From: Caryophanales bacterium UBA3260 | Lineage (GTDB): Bacteria > Bacillota_I > Bacilli_A > RF39 > UBA660 | DNA: 14,112 nt | Direction: 5' to 3' | NCBI GenBank assembly: GCA_002362595.1 | Contig: DEUO01000131.1 | Location: forward strand, 1-14,112 | Shown here: positions 6,989-14,045 of the stretch, one piece after another | Position numbering within the stretch: position 1 is the first letter of the stretch | How the letters are laid out: every line of letters starts with the position of its first letter | Translations under genes and position numbers: made by a program | The notes under the pieces: generated by a model | Databases searched by the model: none | What the model was told of the DNA's origin: nothing | What the model saw: only the letters and a program-made list of their open reading frames with translations

Positions 6989-7915
6989 ATGCTTAATTTA
7001 AGAAAAATAAATGATGAAGAAAAAAATAAGTATAAAGATATATTAGATATGGCAGAAATAACATATGGTTTTGAACTTAATGATGGTTATATTGTAGATA
7101 GAGATTCTAAGGAAGAGATATTGTTTGTTTGTGGACCAGTATTTATGTTATTTAGTAGAGATAATAATGGCAAAATAGTTTTTTCTTCTTTTATAGTTAA
7201 TGAAAATTATGAAGTTATTTCTATTACTAACGGAGATAAACAGATAAATGTTGGAGATAATTATGTTTATACTATTTCTGAAGACTATAAGCATGAAGCA
7301 TTAGTTTTATATAAAAACGATAGAATGCCTGATTTTGAAATAGATAGTAATGGAATTGTTGAATATATGCAATATGATAAGAAGAATGATGTAAGGGTTT
7401 TAGTTAGATATAATCATAATATTTATGGTAACTCAATGCAGATATATCCTTATCATTTAGATATGCCATATTATTTAAGTATGGAGAGTAAAGTATCTAA
7501 AAGAGATAGAGGACTTAAATTTCTGGGATGGAAAGATTCTTTTTATAGATTTGATTTTAATGTTTATGAAAATAGATGGCAGTATGATATAGCAGTTTTA
7601 AAAGATTGTGGTCTTGGAGCTTTATGGTCTGATAATAATTCTAGTTTATTAAGGGAATTTTCTAAATATTATAGAGTATTATTTCAAGTGGGAGATTATG
7701 TAACAATAACTTCATTTCCTTTAGGAAGACAATATGATAGGGAACATATTAATAAGATGATTATGGAATTAGGATTTAATGTTGAGATACCTAATTATTT
7801 ATTAGGTTTATATAATGGTAAGAAGGATTTATTAGCTGAAAAACAGCAGGTTGCTGATTTATATAAAAGTAGTATTTACGCTAAAGATAATGAACATTTA
7901 TTAACTTTTAAGTAG
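6989..7915 (+). CDS. Hypothetical protein, paralog A of a three-gene family
   Basis: The 308-residue product lacks a signal peptide and membrane segments and is rich in aromatic and acidic residues, so it is probably cytoplasmic. It shares a C-terminal block (~199-277) with the two genes that follow: YD-x4-K-x2-GL, then Y-x-VLFQ, FPxxRQY, I-x-MIxELGF-x2-EIPxYLLxxYNG. A middle segment (~126-158) also matches paralog C: YxQYxxKxDV, then R-x2-HN and YHL. I recognise no catalytic motif and know no named family with this layout; these are pattern observations made by eye. The ribosome binding site is the atypical TTGGTGA rather than a GGAGG core. It has its own promoter and a weak terminator, so it may be partly separate from the next two genes. 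No function is assigned. Confidence 0.85.
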   Translation: MLNLRKINDEEKNKYKDILDMAEITYGFELNDGYIVDRDSKEEILFVCGPVFMLFSRDNNGKIVFSSFIVNENYEVISITNGDKQINVGDNYVYTISEDYKHEALVLYKNDRMPDFEIDSNGIVEYMQYDKKNDVRVLVRYNHNIYGNSMQIYPYHLDMPYYLSMESKVSKRDRGLKFLGWKDSFYRFDFNVYENRWQYDIAVLKDCGLGALWSDNNSSLLREFSKYYRVLFQVGDYVTITSFPLGRQYDREHINKMIMELGFNVEIPNYLLGLYNGKKDLLAEKQQVADLYKSSIYAKDNEHLLTFK

Positions 7916-7928
7916 ATAGTACTTTTTT
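7910..7928 (+). terminator. Weak intrinsic terminator after paralog A
   Basis: AAGTA (7910-7914), loop GATAG, TACTT (7920-7924), then T to 7928. The five-pair A/T-rich stem is weak, so read-through into the next gene is likely. It contains the TAG stop (7913-7915) and resembles a shortened version of the typA terminator. Confidence 0.5.
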
Positions 7929-7929
7929 C

Positions 7930-7959
7930 TTGCCATTAAATGTTTATATGTTTTATAAT
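7930..7959 (+). promoter_or_regulatory. Promoter of the second paralog
   Basis: TTGCCA (7930-7935), 18-base spacer, perfect TATAAT (7954-7959). The bases from just before the -10 box to the ribosome binding site (7953-7977) match the corresponding stretch before paralog A (6959-6983) at 24 of 25 positions. Confidence 0.7.
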
Positions 7960-7982
7960 AAGCAGTAAAAGTTGGTGGTATT

Positions 7983-8879
7983 ATGATTAAGTTAGAAAAA
8001 TTAAGTGTTGAAGAGATTAATAAACAACCATCTTATATAGATCAAATAATGTCTTTATATAATAATGATTTATCTGGAGAGTTTTTTAAATATGTGTTTA
8101 ATGGACAAGAAAGATGGTTGTATAGAGTAGATGGTTATTGTACTATTTTAATGAATGATGGTGAATATATTTACTATACTTCTTTTTATGTTAATAATGA
8201 TGATTATAGTATCCCTTATATGGAATTTGATGAATTTAGTGCCGGTGTAGATAATGATGAAGTATTATTATGGAAAGAGGGAGACCATATAAGTGAATCA
8301 TTACGTACAGTAAATCGTAACGAATTAGCTAATAATGATGGATATACTGGTTTAATAGTACATCATCAGAGAAATAGTGAAACCGGAGAGGATATGTTAG
8401 TATCATATCAGAATCAATATAGAGAAGATGGAAGAATATTTTCATGTAATTTACGTACTCCTTTTGTAATATGTTTTGTTAATGGTAATAAAGTTACTAA
8501 GTATTTAAATTTTAGAACTAATAGAGATTATTTTAGTTATGATGTTATTACTATTAAAGAGTATGGACTAAGTGAATTTTTAAAAAATGGTTCATATGCT
8601 TTACAAGGAGATTATGAAATAAGAAGATATTTTAAAGTATTATTTCAAAAAGAAGATGGTACTTGTATTTTAGGAGTACCAATATTTCATCCATATAAAG
8701 AGGAAGAAATGCAACAAATGATTAAGGATAAGGGATTTAGGCTAGAAATACCCCAATATGTCTTAGATTATTATAATGGTGAATATGAAGAATCATTAGA
8801 ATATAAAGAACTAGCTTTAGCTTTAAAAGACTTTGATTTAGAAATGGCAACAAAAAGGAAAGAAAAGGTAGGTAGTTAA
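7983..8879 (+). CDS. Hypothetical protein, paralog B of the family
   Basis: This 298-residue, apparently cytoplasmic protein has no signal peptide or membrane segment. Its C-terminal block (~186-266) matches its neighbours: YDVITIKEYGLSEFLKNGSY, then RRYFKVLFQ, I/F-HPY, MQQMIKDKGF, EIPQYVLDYYNG. The middle region is more diverged than in A and C and lacks their HN...YHL pattern, so B may be specialised. The charged tail ends in KRKEKVGS. Its ribosome binding site is again TTGGTGG, five to six bases before the ATG. The stop TAA overlaps the ATG of paralog C by one base, so B and C are translationally coupled. Function unknown. Confidence 0.85.
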   Translation: MIKLEKLSVEEINKQPSYIDQIMSLYNNDLSGEFFKYVFNGQERWLYRVDGYCTILMNDGEYIYYTSFYVNNDDYSIPYMEFDEFSAGVDNDEVLLWKEGDHISESLRTVNRNELANNDGYTGLIVHHQRNSETGEDMLVSYQNQYREDGRIFSCNLRTPFVICFVNGNKVTKYLNFRTNRDYFSYDVITIKEYGLSEFLKNGSYALQGDYEIRRYFKVLFQKEDGTCILGVPIFHPYKEEEMQQMIKDKGFRLEIPQYVLDYYNGEYEESLEYKELALALKDFDLEMATKRKEKVGS

Positions 8880-9820
8880 TGATGAAAATAGTTAATTGTG
8901 ATCAAGAAATAATAGATAATATTCCTAAGATAATGGAACTTTTATATGATATTTTTGGTGAGGAAGATATAGATTTATTTGCTACTTTGGATGAAACTAA
9001 AAAGTTGGGATTTATTGCTAGAGTAAGACAGAATTGTGTTTTTATAAATTATAAGGGTGAATATACTTTATTTACTTTGGATGAGGAAAATAAGCTATTA
9101 AGTGTTAGAGAAAATGGATATAATGTTTGTTTTGGGGAGAAGACTTATCTTGTAGATGATAACGGAGTAGAACATTTAGTAGATATAGGACCATATCCAG
9201 AAATAGATGAAGAAGGATATGATGGATGTGTTATTTATAAACAATATAATCCTAAAAGTGATGTTATGTGTGAGTTAAGATTTCAACATAATGTACGTCA
9301 CGTAGGTGATATAATTCCAATATATTATTATCATTTAAAGGAAATAGATACTGTATATATTGATGAAAAGTATAATTCTACTCCTGGCTATAGTACTGGT
9401 TTACTTCCTAGACGTGCTAAATATTTTAGTAAAGTTGCTTATGAACAAGGATCTATTGGATATGATTTAATGGCTATTAATGATTATGGTTTACTTGCTT
9501 TTTTATTAAAGGGTTCTTATCAGTTACATAGAGAAGAAAGACCAGTAAGATATGTAAAATCAAGATATATTACTAGAGAGGGTAATTATGGTGATACATG
9601 GCCTTTTGCTAAACAATATACAATTGATGATATTGAAGCTTTATTAAAAGAATATGGATTTAATAAAGAGGTTCCATCATTTATGTTAGATATTCATAAT
9701 CAAAATGATAGTACAATTAAAATGATTGCTGGTTTAGTAGATGAAATGAATAGGGTAGATGGCCTTTTAGATAAACCAGAAAATAGTAATATGCGTTTAA
9801 CTTTAAAAATATCAGAATAG
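8879..9820 (+). CDS. Hypothetical protein, paralog C of the family
   Basis: The 313-residue protein has no signal peptide or membrane segment. It shares the C-terminal block (~195-274: YDLMAINDYGLLAFLLKGSY, RYVKSRY, PFAKQYTIDDIEALLKEYGF, EVPSFMLDIHNQ) with A and B. It also shares the middle segment (~120-153: YKQYNPKSDV, RFQHNVR, YYYHL) with A. It starts one base inside the TAA stop of B (TAATG); a second ATG follows immediately at 8882, so the start could be either, with GGTAGGTAG upstream serving both. No hairpin terminator follows its TAG; the lysS promoter begins four bases later, so transcripts from the B-C unit probably run into the T-box leader. Function unknown. Confidence 0.85.
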   Translation: MMKIVNCDQEIIDNIPKIMELLYDIFGEEDIDLFATLDETKKLGFIARVRQNCVFINYKGEYTLFTLDEENKLLSVRENGYNVCFGEKTYLVDDNGVEHLVDIGPYPEIDEEGYDGCVIYKQYNPKSDVMCELRFQHNVRHVGDIIPIYYYHLKEIDTVYIDEKYNSTPGYSTGLLPRRAKYFSKVAYEQGSIGYDLMAINDYGLLAFLLKGSYQLHREERPVRYVKSRYITREGNYGDTWPFAKQYTIDDIEALLKEYGFNKEVPSFMLDIHNQNDSTIKMIAGLVDEMNRVDGLLDKPENSNMRLTLKISE

Positions 9821-9823
9821 TAT

Positions 9824-9852
9824 TTGACAATTAAAAAAAAGTATAGTATTAT
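9824..9852 (+). promoter_or_regulatory. Promoter of the T-box/lysS unit
   Basis: Perfect TTGACA (9824-9829), 17-base spacer, TATTAT (9847-9852). It lies directly after the paralog C stop and just before the T-box leader. Confidence 0.75.
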
Positions 9853-9856
9853 TTAA

Positions 9857-10068
9857 CTCATAAATCAGTGAGAAGGACGAGTAGTATTAGAAACTGTTTA
9901 TAGAGAGCTGTAATTGGTGGAAGACAGTAATAAGCCTAATATGAATAAAAACCTTTGAGTGGCGTTAGCCCGGGTAATTACCGTTATAAATTAAGAGATA
10001 ATCAAGTTATAGATTAAAGAAGGGTGGTACCGCGAATTTTATTTGCCCCTTTGTCTATAACTTTTTTT
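9857..10068 (+). promoter_or_regulatory. T-box riboswitch (lysine type) controlling lysS
   Basis: T-box leaders sense uncharged tRNA and let transcription continue only when charging falls short. Visible elements: basal Stem I AAGG/CCTT (9873-9876 with 9952-9955); upper stem GTATTAG/CTAATAT (9884-9890 with 9936-9942); a specifier loop between them with GAATAAAAA on the 3' side; the distal AGAGAGC (9902-9908) and GGTGGAAGACAG motifs; a Stem III-like CCGGGTAATTACCG region; and the T-box core AGGGTGGTACCGCGAA (10021-10036), whose TGGT would pair with the tRNA ACCA end. The specifier reads AAA (Lys) within 9947-9951, in keeping with lysS downstream; AAC overlaps at 9950-9952 but fits the gene less well. 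The leader terminator is listed separately. Confidence 0.93.
10004..10068 (+). terminator. Regulated terminator of the T-box leader
   Basis: AAGTTATAGA...AAAGAAGGG (10004-10024) pairs with CCCCTTTGTCTATAACTT (10046-10063), followed by a T-run to 10068. The 5' arm and the T-box core form the competing antiterminator when uncharged tRNA binds. It may also end transcripts arriving from the upstream paralog genes. Confidence 0.85.
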
Positions 10069-10091
10069 ATTTAGGAAAGGGAGAAAAGAAA

Positions 10092-11579
10092 ATGGAAAGA
10101 GAATTTACTGAACAAGAATTAGTAAGAAGAGAAAAAGCAGAAAAGATTAGAGAATTGGGAATGGATCCTTTTGGACACAGATTTGATAGGACGGCACTTG
10201 CTAGTGAGATTAAAGAAAAGTATGCAGATGTTCCCCACGATGAATTTGAAAATATGAATGATGAAGCAATAGTTGCTGGAAGAATAATGTTTATTAGGAA
10301 AATGGGTAAAGCTTCATTCTTCTCTATAAAGGATAAATCAGGTTCTATTCAAATATATATTTCTATTAATGATATTGGTGAAGAAGCTTATACATTATTT
10401 AAGAGTGCAGATATAGGAGATATAGTTGGTGTTAGAGGTAAAATAATGAAGACACAAACTGGTGAGGTAACTATTAAATGTTTAGAATATACACACTTAG
10501 TAAAATCACTAAAACCTCTACCTGAGAAGTTTCATGGTTTAACAGATATTGAAGAGAGATATAGAAGACGTTATGTCGATTTGATAATGAATGATGATTC
10601 GAAGAGAGTTGCTTTCTTAAGACCAAAGATTGTTAGATGTATTCAAAATTATATGGATAATCAAGGATTTACAGAAGTTGAAACTCCAATATTAACTACT
10701 TTATTAACTGGAGCTAGTGCTCGTCCATTTGTAACGCATCATAACACACAAGATTTAGATATGTATTTAAGAATTGCTTTAGAGTTACCTTTAAAGAGAT
10801 TATTAGTTGGTGGTATGGAAGCTGTTTATGAAATAGGAAGAGTATTTAGAAATGAAGGTATGGATCCTAAACATAATCCGGAGTTTACTTTAATGGAAGC
10901 TTATTTAGCTTTTAGTGATCTAGAAGGTATGATGAATTTAACTGAAGGAATGTTTCAAACTATAGCACGTGATGTTATGGGTAAGATGGATTATAAATTT
11001 GGTGGTTATGATATTAATCTAGAAGGCCCTTGGAAAAGAATTAGTATGACTGATGCAATTAAAGAACAGACAGGTATAGATTTTAAAAAGGATATGACGC
11101 TTGAAGAAGCATTAAAGTTAGCTGAAGAGCATCATATTGAAGTAGCTGAACATGAAAAGTCATTTGGTCATATTGTTAATTTATTCTTTGAAAAGTATGT
11201 AGAGGAAACTTTGATTCAACCAACATTCTTATATGGACATCCAATTGAGATTTCACCACTTACTAAGAAGAATCCAGAAGATCCTAGATTCGTTGATAGA
11301 TTTGAATTATTTATTGCTGGTAAGGAATTTGCAAACGCTTATACAGAGTTAAATGATCCTATTGATCAATTAGAAAGATTTGAAGCACAAATAGCTGAAA
11401 GAGACTTAGGCAATGATGAAGCTAATGATATCGATATGGATTTCGTAGAAGCATTAGAATATGGTATGCCACCTGCTGGTGGAATTGGTTATGGAATAGA
11501 TAGATTGATGATGCTATTCTTAGAACAAGAATCTATTAGAGATGTATTATTATTCCCAACTATGAAAGAAAGAAATTAA
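10092..11579 (+). CDS. lysS: Lysyl-tRNA synthetase, class II
   Basis: This enzyme attaches lysine to tRNA-Lys using ATP in the cytoplasm. The 495 residues are the usual length. An N-terminal helix leads into an anticodon-binding OB-fold (~58-140: VAGRIMFIRKMGKASFFSI). The class II catalytic core shows motif 1 around residues 192-200 (GFTEVETPIL), motif 2 around 251-266 (VFRNEGMDPKHNPEFT, with the conserved Arg) and motif 3 around 463-475 (GGIGYGIDRLMML, with Arg471). The start follows GGGAG (10079-10083) by eight bases. The T-box with a lysine specifier agrees with this identity. It is monocistronic, with a terminator starting six bases after the stop. Class II enzymes of this type are sequence-distinct from the class I LysRS of some bacteria. 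Confidence 0.98.
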   Translation: MEREFTEQELVRREKAEKIRELGMDPFGHRFDRTALASEIKEKYADVPHDEFENMNDEAIVAGRIMFIRKMGKASFFSIKDKSGSIQIYISINDIGEEAYTLFKSADIGDIVGVRGKIMKTQTGEVTIKCLEYTHLVKSLKPLPEKFHGLTDIEERYRRRYVDLIMNDDSKRVAFLRPKIVRCIQNYMDNQGFTEVETPILTTLLTGASARPFVTHHNTQDLDMYLRIALELPLKRLLVGGMEAVYEIGRVFRNEGMDPKHNPEFTLMEAYLAFSDLEGMMNLTEGMFQTIARDVMGKMDYKFGGYDINLEGPWKRISMTDAIKEQTGIDFKKDMTLEEALKLAEEHHIEVAEHEKSFGHIVNLFFEKYVEETLIQPTFLYGHPIEISPLTKKNPEDPRFVDRFELFIAGKEFANAYTELNDPIDQLERFEAQIAERDLGNDEANDIDMDFVEALEYGMPPAGGIGYGIDRLMMLFLEQESIRDVLLFPTMKERN

Positions 11580-11584
11580 TATGT

Positions 11585-11618
11585 AAAGAGTCAATTATAG
11601 AAGTGTAGTTGACTTTTT
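11585..11618 (+). terminator. Intrinsic terminator of lysS
   Basis: A long imperfect stem with AGTCAA (11589-11594) pairing TTGACT (11609-11614) at its centre, extended inward by A-U and G-U pairs to a GAAG loop (11600-11603) and outward by A-U pairs. The 3' side ends in a T-run at 11614-11618. Confidence 0.7.
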
Positions 11619-11622
11619 ATTA

Positions 11623-11631
11623 TGATATAAT
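11623..11631 (+). promoter_or_regulatory. Extended -10 promoter of the zinc-ribbon membrane protein gene
   Basis: TGATATAAT is a full extended -10 element (TATAAT at 11626-11631), 21 bases before the ATG. No good -35 stands at the right distance; TTGACT at 11609 is only 11 bases away and belongs to the lysS terminator. Confidence 0.5.
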
Positions 11632-11652
11632 TATTGTGATAGGTGAGTTTAT

Positions 11653-12453
11653 ATGAAATTGATTGAAAAAAAGTGCCCTAATTGTGGAGCAAAGCTATCA
11701 TTTAATGAAAATGATAAGAATGTTCATTGTGAATATTGTAATGCTAATTATGAAGTAAAAAAGGATGATACTAAGATTGATAATTCTGAAGAAGATTATG
11801 ACTTAGTTAAAATAAAAAAGTTTGCTTCTACAATTTTTACTTGGTTTGCGTTTTCATCAGTTGTTCCTTTTATTATATTTTTGTTTATTTTTGGAGTGGT
11901 TGTTTTTATGATTATTATGGGAATTGGTAACTTCATAGATTCAAATGAAAAATTTTTAAGAACTAATCCAATTGTTGAACAGAAGAAAGATAAATATGTT
12001 ACTGAGATATCTCAAATAGACGAAAAGACTTTAGAAATTATTCAAAAAGAGAGTTTAAAAAAATTAAATAATCAAAGAGAATTTATTAGCTCCGATATAA
12101 AAAGTTCTGATTGGACTTATGCCGGAATGTATTTATTAGTTAACAAAGATGACAGCGTATTTTTTGATAGAAATGCATTATATGATGTATATAAGAAATC
12201 ATATAATGGTGGTAGTGTAAATATGGAAGTTTATGCCACTATTAGATATGAAGATTTGAAGTTAATGGATGATGGAAAAGTTAGTACTTCATATAATGGT
12301 TATACTTATGCTCCAATGTTATTTGTTAGCGGTGGCCATTATTATTATGTAAATGGTTATGATAGTAATGAAGATTTATTTAATAAAGTTATTCGTAATA
12401 AGACAAGTGATTATAATATTTCAAGTACTAATGGTTTATATGTAGAAAGTTAG
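11653..12453 (+). CDS. Zinc-ribbon protein with membrane anchor
   Basis: The 266-residue protein begins with a rubredoxin-type zinc ribbon: KKCPNCGAKLSF (Cys8, Cys11) and VHCEYCNANYEV (Cys26, Cys29), the CxxC-x14-CxxC pattern of treble-clef or zinc-ribbon domains. An acidic linker (~38-52) leads to a long hydrophobic stretch (~57-95) that could be one long or two short membrane segments. Residues ~100-266 are hydrophilic, with a Y/N/S/D-rich part containing SSDWTYAGMYLLVNKDD and GHYYYVNGYDSNED. If the membrane is crossed once, this part is outside and the zinc ribbon inside. The start is supported by AGGTGAG (11641-11647). It has its own extended -10 promoter, and its terminator overlaps the stop codon. 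The architecture is common in Firmicutes membrane proteins of unknown role; I assign no function. Confidence 0.85.
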   Translation: MKLIEKKCPNCGAKLSFNENDKNVHCEYCNANYEVKKDDTKIDNSEEDYDLVKIKKFASTIFTWFAFSSVVPFIIFLFIFGVVVFMIIMGIGNFIDSNEKFLRTNPIVEQKKDKYVTEISQIDEKTLEIIQKESLKKLNNQREFISSDIKSSDWTYAGMYLLVNKDDSVFFDRNALYDVYKKSYNGGSVNMEVYATIRYEDLKLMDDGKVSTSYNGYTYAPMLFVSGGHYYYVNGYDSNEDLFNKVIRNKTSDYNISSTNGLYVES

Positions 12454-12469
12454 AATACTTTCTTTTTTT
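12444..12469 (+). terminator. Intrinsic terminator with the stop codon in its loop
   Basis: AGAAAGT (12444-12450), loop TAGAAT, ACTTTCT (12457-12463), then T to 12469. The TAG stop codon (12451-12453) forms the first half of the hairpin loop. Confidence 0.8.
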
Positions 12470-12514
12470 GTGAAGAATATTTCACTAAAAATTTATAAAT
12501 ATATATGGAATATG

Positions 12515-12523
12515 TGGTATAAT
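12515..12523 (+). promoter_or_regulatory. Extended -10 promoter of the transporter gene
   Basis: TGGTATAAT is an extended -10 with a perfect TATAAT (12518-12523). No clear -35 is present 17-18 bases upstream. It is followed by GGAGGT (12532-12537) and the ATG at 12543. Confidence 0.55.
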
Positions 12524-12542
12524 TGGCTTATGGAGGTAGAGT

Positions 12543-13982
12543 ATGAAAAATAAGAATGATAAAATAAAAATAACTTTTATTGTATTTGTTGTTTTCTTCT
12601 TATTATCTTGGATAATAGAAGGTGGTGTATATGATTCAACAACTGGTCTTTTTACATCAGTAGGAATTACACGAATGGGTTTGTTTGATATCATCTCAGT
12701 AATATATTCAGCTTTTTATTATAAGATAGCAGATATTGTTTTCTTATTAGCAGTTGGTGGCTGTTATCAAGTATTATCTAATACGTTAATGTACAGGAAA
12801 CTGGTTGATAAAGTTAGTTCTTTAATTAAAGGTAAAGAAGCTATAGCAATGGTTGTTATTACAACTTTAATGGCTCTTTATGCATCAATAACAAGTAACA
12901 TAATGATATTATTTGTTGCAGCACCATTTATCGTAACTATTTTTTTAAGAAATGGTTATAATCGTCTTACAGCATTTAGTGCTGGATTTGGAGGTATGTT
13001 TTTAGGTTATTTAGGTTTAACTTATGGAACCTATAATATGACATATCTTAATGAAGCTATAGCAGTTGATGTTAATGAATTAATGATTCAAAAATGGGTA
13101 ATATTATTAATTGCTGTTGTCTTATTTAATGTATTTAGTATACTTTATATGAAGAAACATGCTGATAATAAAGATCAAACTAAATATGATTTATATGCAG
13201 CTGAGGAATTAAAAGAAGAGAAAAAGCTAAAAGTTAAAGGAAAAGAAAAAAAAGTAAGAGTATGGCCTTTAGTAATAATAGGTGTATTATCTTTATTAGT
13301 TCTATTATTAGGCTATATAGATTGGATTAATAGCTTTAATGTTAATTTCTTTAGTAAATTATATACTAATATTATAAATAGTGTAACAATAGCTGATATT
13401 CCAGTAATTTCATCAATATTGGGTTCAAGGTTAACAGCCTTTGGTACTTGGACAGATTTGTTATATGCTACGTTTGTATTAATGGTTGGAATTGTTATTA
13501 TTTCTTTAATAGGAAAAGTTAAATTTAATGATTTTATAGAGCAATTTGGTATTGGTATGAAGAAGATGATTAGAGTTGCATTTATTTATGGATTTGCAAC
13601 ATCAGTTTTATTCTTAATATCAATGTATCCATGGCCAATTACATTTGTTAATTATTTAGCAGGTAGTGGAACATTTAATATAATAGTAGTTTTATTATTA
13701 GCTATATTATCATCAGTATTAGCAGGTGATCCGAATTTATGCGCTTATATGTTTGGAACGGGAATGGCAGTATTATATGGAAATGATTTAACGGCATTAT
13801 CATTATTATGGAGAATAGGTGGCGCTATTGCTACATTTGTAGGACCAACTAGTATTATTCTTTTAGCCACATTAACATATCTAAATATTCCATATAAAAA
13901 TTGGCTTAAATATATTTGGAAATTTTTATTTTCATTTATACTATTAGTACTAATTTTAGTAGCTCTTGCTGTATATGTTTAG
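12543..13982 (+). CDS. Multi-pass transporter, DcuC/YfcC-like (ion transporter superfamily)
   Basis: The 479-residue protein has about 11-12 hydrophobic segments. The first (~9-26) ends in LLSWIIEGGVYDS and then GITRMGLFDI, which resembles the opening of YfcC/DcuC-type carriers (DcuC family: C4-dicarboxylate and short-chain acid carriers within the ion transporter superfamily). The GFGGMFLGYLGLTYGTYNMTYLNEA stretch (~147-171) and the C-terminal LAGDPNLCAYMFGTG segment look like the paired re-entrant and transport regions of this group. A charged lysine/glutamate-rich cytoplasmic loop (~203-240) separates the halves. The Shine-Dalgarno GGAGGT sets the start, five bases before ATG. It is a single-gene unit with promoter and terminator. 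Substrate unknown; the family call is by visible pattern only, and another antiporter of the superfamily remains possible. Confidence 0.7.
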   Translation: MKNKNDKIKITFIVFVVFFLLSWIIEGGVYDSTTGLFTSVGITRMGLFDIISVIYSAFYYKIADIVFLLAVGGCYQVLSNTLMYRKLVDKVSSLIKGKEAIAMVVITTLMALYASITSNIMILFVAAPFIVTIFLRNGYNRLTAFSAGFGGMFLGYLGLTYGTYNMTYLNEAIAVDVNELMIQKWVILLIAVVLFNVFSILYMKKHADNKDQTKYDLYAAEELKEEKKLKVKGKEKKVRVWPLVIIGVLSLLVLLLGYIDWINSFNVNFFSKLYTNIINSVTIADIPVISSILGSRLTAFGTWTDLLYATFVLMVGIVIISLIGKVKFNDFIEQFGIGMKKMIRVAFIYGFATSVLFLISMYPWPITFVNYLAGSGTFNIIVVLLLAILSSVLAGDPNLCAYMFGTGMAVLYGNDLTALSLLWRIGGAIATFVGPTSIILLATLTYLNIPYKNWLKYIWKFLFSFILLVLILVALAVYV

Positions 13983-14007
13983 AAGTTAGAAATAACTTCT
14001 TTTTTTT
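13981..14007 (+). terminator. Intrinsic terminator of the transporter gene
   Basis: AGAAGTTA (13981-13988), loop GAAA, TAACTTCT (13993-14000), then T to 14007. The TAG stop (13980-13982) overlaps the base of the stem. Confidence 0.85.
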
Positions 14008-14035
14008 GGAAAGAAATAGTATATGAATCTTTAAT
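14006..14035 (+). promoter_or_regulatory. Possible promoter of the right-edge unit
   Basis: TTGGAA (14006-14011), 18-base spacer, TTTAAT (14030-14035). The match is moderate; the case rests mainly on its position between a terminator and the ribosome binding site at 14046-14054. Confidence 0.35.
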
Positions 14036-14045
14036 AATATATATA

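Noticed and set aside
9947..9952. T-box specifier read as AAC (Asn)
   Set aside because: AAA lies in the same loop and matches lysS directly downstream; an Asn T-box would be expected before asnS or asparagine genes.
11609..11631. TTGACT at 11609 as a -35 for the zinc-ribbon gene
   Set aside because: The spacer to TATAAT would be 11 bases, too short; TTGACT is the 3' arm of the lysS terminator.
12470..12485. Short inverted repeat GTGAA...TTCAC
   Set aside because: Five-base arms are expected by chance in such AT-rich spacers, and no nearby feature needs it.
12485..12694. Open minus-strand frame of 69 codons
   Set aside because: It overlaps the promoter and first codons of the transporter gene and has no start signal.
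748..13982. Mollicute genetic code (TGA as Trp)
   Set aside because: All long frames are intact under the standard code, with many TGG tryptophans and no internal TGA; reading TGA as Trp does not extend any gene here, including the tiny frame at 14063, which then stops at TAG.
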